Part shown: positions 19,101-27,000 of the stretch, in pieces
How the letters are laid out: each line of letters opens with the position of its first letter
Numbering within the stretch: the first letter of the stretch is position 1
Assembly (NCBI GenBank): GCA_036557665.1
Contig: DATBHG010000063.1
Location: forward strand, 62,001 to 126,000
Direction: 5' to 3'
DNA length: 64,000 nucleotides
Origin: VAZQ01 sp036557665
GTDB lineage: Bacteria > Pseudomonadota > Alphaproteobacteria > Rhizobiales > Xanthobacteraceae
Position numbers and translations under genes: made by a program
The notes under the pieces: model-generated
The model's input: only the letters and a program-made list of their open reading frames with translations
Told to the model about the DNA's origin: nothing
Databases searched by the model: none

Positions 19101-20918
19101 CGAAGCCATACCTACGACCAGCCGAGCCTGATCGAGGGGGGAAAGAGCAGCAATCGCCTGGGTGGTACGGCGATCGGAACCAACAATCCAACGACCGAAA
19201 CGTACCTCTACGATGCCCATGGCAATGTGACATCCATGCCGCATCTGAGCCTGATGCAATGGGACTATCGGGATCAACTCCAGGCAACATCGCGGCACAT
19301 GATGAGCGAGGGTTCGCCGGAGGCGACCTGGTATGTCTACGACGCCACCGGTCTGCGCGCGCGCAAGGTCACCGAGCGGCAGGACGGCACGCGCAAGACG
19401 GAACGGATCTATATCGGTGGGGTCGAAGTGTATCGCGAGTACGATGCCAGCGGAACCACAGTCACGCTGGCGCGCGAAACCTTACATGTGGCGGACGATG
19501 AGCAGCGCGTCGCCCTGGTGGAGACGCGCGTGCAGGGTATCGATGCATCGCCGCCACAGCTGGCTCGCTATCAACTTGGCAACCACCTTGGCTCCGCGTC
19601 GGTGGAGCTCGACGACCAGGCGCAGGTCATATCCTACGAGGAGTATTTCCCTTACGGCAGCACGTCCTACCAGGCCGTGCGCAGCCAGACGGAGACCCCG
19701 AAGCGCTACCGCTATACGGGAATGGAGCGGGATGAGGAGAGCGGCTTCAGCTATCATGCCGCACGGCATTACGCACCGTGGTTGGGGAGATGGGTGAGCG
19801 CCGACCCTACCGACCTCAGGGCAGGTCCTAATCTTTATTCCTATGCTGCAAATTCGCCCGTCGTGTTTCTGGACTCGACGGGAAACGAGCCTCGCAGGGG
19901 CGTGACGTTTCCCCTGCCTCCAGGATTCGGGAAGCCAACTCAAACCTTGCCGCCTCCCAGTCATCACAAAAAGAAACAAACGAAAAGCACCTCCACGAGC
20001 TCCGGTGCAAAGAAGAAGGGATCGGAAGGTGGCGTGGAAGGCGGCGTATCAGGAGGAGTCGAGGGCGGAGTCGTTGGGGGCGTGATCGGCGGCACGGGTG
20101 ATGACGTACGGACCGGAGGGGACCGAGGTTCCGGCCCCGGAGGTTCAATTTCACCGCCAAATCCCGGGACGCCGGGCGGCGACCCAGGGGTGGATGTTGG
20201 AAACAAAGTTGATCCGCCGACAGTCACAGGTCAGGGACAGACGCCTGTTGGAAAGGAAGGCGGAAAGCCAGGCGGCAAACAAGGGGGAAGGCCAGGCGGC
20301 AAAGAAGGTGGAAAACCAGGCGGCAAAGAAGGCGGCTCGAAAGCTGGCTCTCCGGAAGGCCGCAATCCAGGCGATTCGTCGCTCCTGGGAGACCTCGCCG
20401 CATTGGCATCCCTGATTGCCGATCCCGAAAGCCTCTATAACGCGCAGCAAAGCGGCAATACCGGCAAAGGCGCTCAGATCGGAAGCAAGTGGGGCATCAT
20501 CAAGGGGTGGCTGGCTCAGCTCCTCGTTGTCGTGCTCGTTTTCGGCGGCAAGGTTGTAAAAGCCGTCAAGGCTATCGGGGGCTGGGTCAAAAAAGGCATC
20601 AACTCCTTGCGCAACAAGCTCCTTGGCTCGGCCGAGCGCAGACTGCTCGGGCCGGGGGCCCAGGAGAAGCTGGTCAACGCCTTTGGCCGCGGCGCTGATG
20701 AGGCAGAGCAGAAGCTGGAGGAGCTGCAAGCGCGTATCAACGCGGGTGAGCGCGTTCCGCTGCCCGCCCCACGAAAAATGTTGTTGCAGTATCGAGCCGC
20801 AGCTGAGGCGAATATAGAGGCCGTGAGCGCTGGAAACTTCATCAACAAAGATGAGGCGATTGCTACGCAGTCCTTGAGAATACAAATTATCGACCTTCTT
20901 TTGAATCAGAAGAAATGA
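13167..20918 (+). CDS. Tc toxin TcB-TcC fusion protein (SpvB / RHS) with unique C-terminal effector
   Basis: 2583 aa; ATG with GGAGG six bases upstream. Domains: SpvB region from about residue 25 (GGGSIRGIGEKLTANPVTGT, FTSPGRSGFGPELSLAYDS) to about 320; beta-propeller repeats with acidic loops at about 430-700 (DLNGEGASG, GDGFPDLL, SGDGLTDIV, DVDGSGTIDII); TcdB middle domains to about 1100; RHS/YD repeats (YAYDPAGNILQL, YTYDAIYRLINAA) to about 2150; RHS core with YRYTGMERDEESGFSYHAAR. The self-cleavage region has Asp2213-Pro-Thr-Asp-Leu2217 and, about 20 residues later, Asp2236-Ser-Thr-Gly. The known role of TcB-TcC is a cocoon holding the unfolded effector, which docks on TcA through the propeller. 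The last 344 residues (2240-2583) are the variable effector: EGGV and EGGKPGGK repeats, a hydrophobic segment near 2446-2475, and a helical tail. The effector matches nothing I recognise. Confidence 0.93.
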   Translation: MLDRPSRQSDRPQPAQDRFALTAPQPSLPKGGGSIRGIGEKLTANPVTGTGTMAVPIFTSPGRSGFGPELSLAYDSNSGNGPFGLGWQLSLPAITRKTDKGLPQYDDSQESDVFILSGAEDLAPLLTQNGDDWVRAAPRTRSLYNKQYTVTSYRPRIEGLFARIERWMNLADPQDTFWRSISPNNVTSWYGASAESRIFNPLDPTRIFAWLICATYDDKGNVVSYRYKPEDSVNVDLAQVHERNRSDVTRSANRYIKQILYGNRAPYFPDLGSAQPTALPSDWCFEVVFDYGEHDAAAPLPDTEAQGWPARHDPFSSYRSTFEVRAYRRCQRALMFHHFPDETEIGMNCLVRSTDFTYSDPPADPLDPVYSFLIAASQTGYRRSAGAYLSKSLPPVTFDYALPSIDGTVRDVDPASMWNLPCGLDDDRYRWVDLNGEGASGILTQQGGAWFYKPNWSPANLDIENGEQRTLARFGPIEPIPTQPALALRETSRQQLLDLAGDGHLDLVEYGAPMPGFYERTGDDGWESFTPFSQLPALDWKNPNLKLIDVTGDGFPDLLISEDNAFWWHASLAKAGFASAQRIPQASDEEKGPKLLFADGSESIFLADMSGDGLTDIVRIRNGEVCYWPNVGYGHFGAKVTMDRAPRFEAADLFDGKQIRLADVDGSGTIDIIYLSRAGVQVYFNDSGNAWSGRVAVTAFPAIDNSVSIAALDLLGTGTACLVWSSPAPGNERRPMRYIDLMGGNKPHLLIKAANNLGAETRIEYAPSTKFYVADKLAGTPWVTRIPFPVHVVERVQTFDWISRNFFVTRYAYHHGYYDGVEREFRGFGMVEQWDTEEFATLTERADFPPTNVDEASHVPPVWTKTWFHTGAYVAEARISKLFAHEYYREGDGSDASSGLSDVQLQAMSLVDTVLPATLLLPDGTRASRALSADEAREASRALKGAMLHQETYALDGTDASARPYVVSDRNYTIEALQPQGPNRHAVFFTHARETIDFHYERMLYDVAGRRLADPRVSHAMTLDVDPFGNVLRAVAIGYGRCHPDPALSPADQSEQARLCITATLTQYTSPILQDDVHRLPLAAQVQSYELLRCTTQSSEPDVTNLFRFEEMAALLAQAGDGSHDLPYEDWQGQGATQNQPYRRLIERVRTLYRRDDLSGPLPVGQMDTLALPYESYKQAFTPGLLIAVYGSKIGAAELATALQNEGRYRDLDGDGSYWICSGRLFFSPDLNAPDPAFARSHFFLAQGLQDPFGNATRLAYDTPNSLLTTSIQDALDNVTSVQNDYRVLQPSQLTDPNGNRSAAAFDALGLVVGTAVMGKTSESLGDSLAGFVADATQAQIDGFFGADDPHSTADLLLGAATTRIVYDRDRFATTRAANPTDPSQWEPAFAATIAREIHVSDLAASQQSPLQISFSYSDGFGREIQKKLQAEPETSGAPLRWIGTGWTIFNNKGKPVRQYEPFFSALPQRPHRFEFGMAVGVSPILFYDPVERIVATLHPDHSWEKVVFDPWQQAAWDGNDTVLIADPKSDADVGDFFQRLSESEYLPTWYGQRQTGPPEAQDAAAKAAMHAGTPSLTHADALGRAFLSVAHNRFKSTNAATGDPPVEELYTSRTVLDIEANERAVIDALDRVVMRYDYDLLGHRIHQSSMEAGERWALMDVAEKPIYTWDSRDHQFVRIYDALQRPTDTFLSEAAGPRLLIGRTVYGEGLTDPQAKNQRDRPVQLFDQAGLLTTEEYDFKGNPLATRRQLAQAYKTTLDWSTDVPLETDLFTSSTRFDALNRPTSVTAPDGSVYRPTFNEANLIRKVDVNLRGAQAATSFVVNIDYNAKGQRLIIAYGNNVKSEYAYDPSTFRLISLNTTRLTDQALLQGLSYSYDPVGNITQIGDNAQQTIYFNNQVVAPSNDYTYDAIYRLINAAGREQIGQVSQPQTTWDDRYRVRLPQPGDGQAMRRYAESYAYDPAGNILQLIHQAANGSWTRSHTYDQPSLIEGGKSSNRLGGTAIGTNNPTTETYLYDAHGNVTSMPHLSLMQWDYRDQLQATSRHMMSEGSPEATWYVYDATGLRARKVTERQDGTRKTERIYIGGVEVYREYDASGTTVTLARETLHVADDEQRVALVETRVQGIDASPPQLARYQLGNHLGSASVELDDQAQVISYEEYFPYGSTSYQAVRSQTETPKRYRYTGMERDEESGFSYHAARHYAPWLGRWVSADPTDLRAGPNLYSYAANSPVVFLDSTGNEPRRGVTFPLPPGFGKPTQTLPPPSHHKKKQTKSTSTSSGAKKKGSEGGVEGGVSGGVEGGVVGGVIGGTGDDVRTGGDRGSGPGGSISPPNPGTPGGDPGVDVGNKVDPPTVTGQGQTPVGKEGGKPGGKQGGRPGGKEGGKPGGKEGGSKAGSPEGRNPGDSSLLGDLAALASLIADPESLYNAQQSGNTGKGAQIGSKWGIIKGWLAQLLVVVLVFGGKVVKAVKAIGGWVKKGINSLRNKLLGSAERRLLGPGAQEKLVNAFGRGADEAEQKLEELQARINAGERVPLPAPRKMLLQYRAAAEANIEAVSAGNFINKDEAIATQSLRIQIIDLLLNQKK
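20025..20096 (+). repeat. 12-bp coding tandem repeat (EGGV units) in the effector linker
   Basis: Six consecutive 12-base units encode EGGV, EGGV, SGGV, EGGV, VGGV and IGGT, with synonymous and non-synonymous drift between units. It lies just after the RHS core, at the beginning of the variable region of the TcB-TcC fusion. Confidence 0.85.
20256..20336 (+). repeat. 24-bp coding tandem repeat (EGGKPGGK units) in the effector linker
   Basis: Three full 24-base units and a partial fourth encode EGGKPGGK, QGGRPGGK, EGGKPGGK and EGGS. Units share the core CCAGGCGGCAAA. The peptide is flexible and strongly basic. Repeat identity is high enough to permit slippage or recombination, so repeat number may vary between strains. 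Confidence 0.85.
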
Positions 20919-21049
20919 GATTGCCACGTACGTATGCTCGTTTCGAGGTCGCTTGCGCCAATCGGGGCATGGAGGGGCTGAAATGAAAGATAACGCCGAA
21001 TGAGGACGTCAGCCGGAAGCTAACGAGCAGCAGCACGAGGAGTTGGGCG

Positions 21050-24000
21050 ATGACCGTGCTTACGCGAAACCTCTCCCTAGGTATTGCAGGCCCCGATGTC
21101 GCGGACCTGCAAAAGCAACTAACAGAGCTTGGTCTGACGATACCCCCCGCGGAGCAGCAGACCTCCAAGTACGGCCAGGGCACGCATGACGCGGTGGCGC
21201 AATTCCAGGGGGCGCACGCACTGCCGGCGACGGGGGTCATCGATGCAGCGACAGCCGCAACTGTAGCCCTGGCGGTTGCGGAAGCGACCTATACCGCGAC
21301 CGGCACCGTCTCGAGTCCAACCAATCCTGGCGTCGGCGGACTCAACATCCAGCTGGTGGACAAGAACGTGGGAGCCGACGTCGCGCTCAGCGCCACGACC
21401 ACTGACGCGCTCGGGGCTTACACGGCAACCGCCGTCATATCGCTGCCGTCGCTCATCCAACGGCGAAAAACCAGACCGGACCTGCAGGTGCTCGTGTCCG
21501 CCGGCAAGACTTTTCTCGCCGCCTCGAGCGTCGCCTACAACGCTCCCATAAATGTCACGCTCGACGTGGTGTTGCCGGCAAACGCGGCGCTGGCAAGCGA
21601 GTACGAAACGTTCACTGCCGCGGTTACGGCCGCCTATGCAGGCCCGCTGGCGGCGCTGCAGGAAAACGCCCAACGTAAGGATCTCACTTATCTCGGCAAC
21701 AAGATCGGCCTGGACGTACGCGCGGTGGCGCTGTTGGCGCTGGCCGCGCAGTTCAGTCAGGCAGCAGGCGGGACCGGTCCCGCGCCGACGCCACTACCGC
21801 CGGCTCCGCCGACGGGAGCGCCGCCGGCTGGGCCCGTCGTAGCGCACCCGCCGGCCACGCCCGCTGCAACGCCAACGGCGGCCGCCGCCACCATCAGGCC
21901 GGAGTTCTACTACGCGTTGTTCCGCGCCGGCCTGCCTGCAAATGCCGATGCGCTTTACCGCGCCAGCCCCAAAGCGGTGCAAGCCATCTGGCAGCAGGCC
22001 ACTGCGCAGGGCGTCATCGCATCGTCGCTGCAGGGGGAAATCCCCGCGGCGCTTGCGACCTACCAGGTGCTGAGCGCCGGCCACGCGCTCGCGGCCACCT
22101 CGATCGTCGGCGTTTCGACGCTCAAGGACATGCTGGCGGTCTCCCTTCCGGATGCCAACCAGCAGACGCAATTCGCGCAGCTCTATGTACAGCATCAGAA
22201 CGACAATGCAGGCTTCTGGAGCGCGGTCGCCTCGGCGTTCGGGGCGGACCGGGCGAGCCAGCTGAAGCTCGACGGCCAGCTCGGCTATCTGATGCGCGAC
22301 AACGCGCAGCTGCTGGCGAAGCTACACGATGCGGAACGACAAGCGCCGCTGAAGTCCATGACTGATCTTGCCGGGCGCGGCTATTACGACGCCGCGAAAT
22401 GGCAGCCGCTGATCGGCACATCGATCCCCACTCAGATCCCCGGCGCCACCGTGGACGCACAGCGCGCCTACTACGCCAACCTCTTGGCGGCTCAGGTCCG
22501 AGTCGCGTTTCCGACCGCAGTCATTGCCGACCTGGTGCACCGTTCCCAACTGCCGATCGACGGGGCGGCCGACGTTGCTACCGGTGTCTACACGTTCCTC
22601 ACGTCCAACCAGGGCAAGTTCGAGATCGGGATCGAATCCGTCGAAGGATACATTGCGCGCAGCAAGATCGGCGGCACGCCCGCGGCCGTGGTCGCGCAGA
22701 TCAAGCGGCTGCAACGCGTTTATCAGCTCACGCGCGACGACACGAGCATGGCCGCCCTGCTCAAGGCCAAGCTCGATTCGGCATTCGCCATCGCCCGTTA
22801 CGACGCCGCGGGGTTCGTCCAGGCATTCCAAAACCAAGTCGGCGGCGCGGAGGCTGCGAGGGACATCCACGCGCGCGCGAAGCAGATCTACGGCAGCGTG
22901 CTCAACGTCATCACCCACTATGTGGCGGCGCAGCGCGCACCGGTCCTGGGCGGGGCACCGCAGGCGCCGATCGTCGACGCACGGTCGAGTCCGGCAACCA
23001 ATCCGGGCTACCCGATAGCGGCCTATCCGACGCTCGAGAATCTGTTCGGGTCCATGGATTATTGCGAATGCGAGGAATGCCGCTCGATCCTCGGCCCCGC
23101 CGCTTACCTCGTCGATCTCCTGCATTTCCTCGATTGTCAGGTGCCGCCCGCCGGCTATCAGAATCCGCAAGCCGTGCTGCTCGCCCGCCGCCCCGACCTC
23201 CAGTATCTGCTGCTCACCTGCGCCAACACCAACACGGCGCTGCCCTATATCGACATCGTCAACGAGACGATGGAGCATTTCGTTGCCAACAACCTTTCGC
23301 TCAACGGCTTTACCGGATTCAACACTGCGGACAGCATCACATCGGCCGAGCTCCTGGCCGCGCCGCAGAACATCAACGACGCCGCCTACACTATCCTGCA
23401 AAATTCGTTCTTTCCGTTGCCGCTGCCATTCCATCGGCCGCTCTCGCTGCTGCGGCTGCAACTGAAGGCCATAGGCCTCGAGCTGCACGATGTGATGGAG
23501 GCTTTGCGCGCAAATGATGCGCTCGACGGCGGCACTCCCCAGGGTTTCGGCTGGCGCGACATCCTCATGGAGGAAGTAGCCCTCTCCCGCCAGGAATACC
23601 GTGTGCTTACCGACAGCACGCTGGGTCTGCACGGAATCTATGGCTATGGCAGCCTAGCGGATGCCGCGGCGCTCACGGTCCTGCAAAACCAGAGCTTGCA
23701 GGATTTTTCGCGGCGCGTGGGCGTTTCGTATGCCGACCTGTTTGCGATTGTCCAGACCCGCTTCGTCAATCCGAACGCGGCTTTGCTGCCGCTCGTCGAG
23801 CAGCTGCACCTGCCGTTCTCGACGCTGCAGAAGCTGCAGAACGGAACGCTGAGCGAAAGCGAATTCGAAGGCTTGCTGCCGCCGGGTATCGACGCGCGCG
23901 GCTACGGCGCGGCCCAGCCAACCGACTTGAGCGCCAAAGGCGCCTGGGTCAAGAGCAACTATGCCCGTATCATGGCGATCATCACGTTCGCCAACCCGAC

Positions 24001-27000
24001 GGACGCCTCCGACCTCTGCTCGGCAACGGGGCTCGAGCTGCGCTACGCCAATCCGGACAACGCCGCCAATCTGCTGCATGGTGCCGATTTTCTGAAACTG
24101 ATCAGGTTCATTCGCCTTTGGAGAAAGCTCGGGCTGAGCATCGAGCAGACCGACGACATCATCAATGCGCTCTATCCGGCCGCCGATCTGCCCACCGGCG
24201 CGAGCGATGCAGGCGATTTTGCGCTTCTCGACAACGGCTTCAAGGCGCTGGTCCCCCGCATCGGCTTCCTCCTCAAAGCGTTGAGCCTGCTCGGTGTGAC
24301 AACGGATGCCCTGCCATCGCTCCTGGCCTGCTGGGCACCGATAGATACCACCGGCGCGGCCTCGCTCTATGCGTCCATGTTTCTCACGCCCACACTGTTG
24401 CGGCAGGATCCGGCCTTTGGCCTGGACAGCTCGGGCAATGTCCTCCAGGACCACAGCCAGACCGTGTCGGGGCATGAAGCGGCGTTGTGCGCGGCATTCA
24501 ACCTGACGGGCGCGGAGTTTGCCCGGATCGTTGCGGGGCTCGGATTCGATGCCACTTCGGTTCTGAGCCTCGACAATATCAGTGCGGTCTATCGCATGGC
24601 CTGGCTCGCACGCACGCTCGAGCTCAGTGTCGTCGAGCTCCTGGCGCTGCGGACGTATTCGGGGCTCGACCCTTTCGCTCCGCTCGATCCTTCGAATGTC
24701 GCCCCGGCAGAGCCGCCGGCGATCCGATTCATCCGGCTGGTGCAATCCATGAGCGCGGCCGGCCTGGAGCCGGTGCAGGCGCTTTACCTCATGTGGAATC
24801 AGGACATCAACGGCAAAGCCACGCCGCCGGACGCAATGACGACCGGGCTCGCGCAGGCGCTGCGCGCGGATTTCGCGGCCGTCGAGAGCCAATTCACGCT
24901 GCGCGACGATCCCGGCGGCAGCATCGCCAAGGGCTTGATGGCGCTGGTCTACGGGAGCCCCAGCACCGACTTTTTCTTCGGCCTGTTGAACAACACGCTC
25001 GCGACCTCGGCGCCTTATGCGAGTCCGCAGGGCACCCTGGCGCAGCCGATCATCGACGCTTCCTCGGGACGGTTGAGCTACGACGATCTGCGCAAGCAGA
25101 TCACGTTTGCCGGAGCGCTCGACGCGACCACCCAGTCCGCGATCGATACGGCAATCACGGCGAACGGCAACGACGCCAACCTGCACGCGGCGCTCCTTGC
25201 TCTCGCTGCGGCGAGCCATCAGACGGTCGATCCGTTCTTCGCGAGCTATCCGGAGCTGCAGGCGCTGTACGCGGCCTATGTCGCCTCGAATGATCCGATC
25301 CAGACCCGGCGCAATGCGTTGCTCGCGAGCGTTGTGCCGGGCCTCAAGCAGAGGCGCAAGCAGCAACAGGGGCTTGCATCCATCACCTCAGCACTGGGTG
25401 CCGACCCGAGCTTCGCGCCAGCCTTGCTGCAGGATCCGAGCATCCTGCACGCGGCCTCGCAACCCGAGCTGGCGGCGCTCGCGGATATCACCGCGATCGA
25501 GCTCCCGGGCCTGGCGGCGAGCTACTATCTTTCAAACAATACGACGGCAGCGCCCGATATCAGCGTCGATGCGGTCCCGAGCCTCGATTATGGACCGGGC
25601 ACGAGCCCGCTCCCCGCCGGCCAGGGTGGAAGTGTGATCGCCGGAGTGTGGAGCGGCTATATCGAGGCGCCGCAGGACGGCTTCTACAACATCTCGATCG
25701 CCGCCGACCCCGGGGCGACTGCTTCGCTCCAGATCGGCGGGGCTGCCGTCACGCTCGCAGCCGCGGGCGGCATCTGGACCAACCAGAGCCCGATCCAACT
25801 GACCGCGGGCGCGCTTGCGCCGATCACGCTCACCGTCTCCGGGCTCAAATCCAATCTCTCCGTCAGCTGGGAAAGCGTCGGCCTCGGCTGGCAGGCCATT
25901 TCCGGCAGGTATCTCTACTCGGCGACGCTGCTGAGCCGGTTGCGCGCCACATATCTGCGCTTGCTCAAGGCGACCTCGCTGGCCGGCGCGCTGTCGCTGA
26001 GCGCCGATGAGATGGCCTATCTCGGCACCAAGCCCGGATTGCGCATCAGCACCGCCGACAAACGCGACAAGCTCGCGGCGGGCAACAGCGTGTTCACCCC
26101 CCTGTCAATGACCAACATCCAGGCCGGCTCGGTTCTGATCCTCGACAGCGGCGCAGCCCAGGAAGCCATCACGGTCAGCGCGACGACTCCGACCACCTTC
26201 TCCGCTGCCACGACGAAAGCTCACGACGGCACCGTCACGCCATTCCCGATCGTCAGTCAGTCCGCGCCGGTCATCGGGCGAGGCTGGCTCAATTTCCTTT
26301 CCGCTGCGGGCGCACCGGACACCGCGACATGCGGCCAGTTGCGCGATGTGCTCACGGCAATGCTCGACTACGCGCGCATCAAGGCAGCCCTCGCGCCGAA
26401 GGACGGACGACTGCTTTCGCTTGTCCAGCATCCGCAGGCCATCGGGCCGGATGGGTCGCCGGCACTGTTGGCGCTCACCGGCTGGTCCCTCGATTCGCTG
26501 CAGGACCTCCTGCAGCAGTTTTTCGGGGACAAGCAGCTCGATCATCTCTCCAGCATCGAAAACCTGCGCCGCGTCTTTGATGCCTATGCCGTCGTGACGG
26601 CCTGCCGCGTGTCGGCGCGCTCGCTGATCGGCGCGACCACCAACGATCCCGACGCTGCCGCCGTCGATGCTTTGCAGTCGGCGCTGCGCGCCCGCTATGC
26701 CGCGCAAGACTGGCTCGGCGTGGTGAAACCGATCAACGATGCCATGCGGCAACAGCAACGCGATGCGCTCGTCGCCTGCATCCTGCAACAGCTGGGCGAC
26801 AAGCCGCCGAGCACGCCGCCCTCGCCGACCGATTTGTCGAGCATCAATACGCTGGACAAGCTGTTCGAGTATTTCCTGATCGACCCCGGAACGGAGCCGG
26901 CAGTCGAGACCTCCCGCGTTCGTCTGCATTTGTCCGCGGCGCAGATATTCGCCGAGCGGTGCATTCGCAATCTGGAGCCGCAGGTCTCGCCGACAAGCAT

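Noticed and set aside
13167..20918. Reading the RHS gene as an interbacterial RHS/contact-dependent toxin
   Set aside because: It has SpvB, TcdB middle domains and a beta-propeller, lacks an immunity gene, and is followed by TcA pore and TcB-binding genes.
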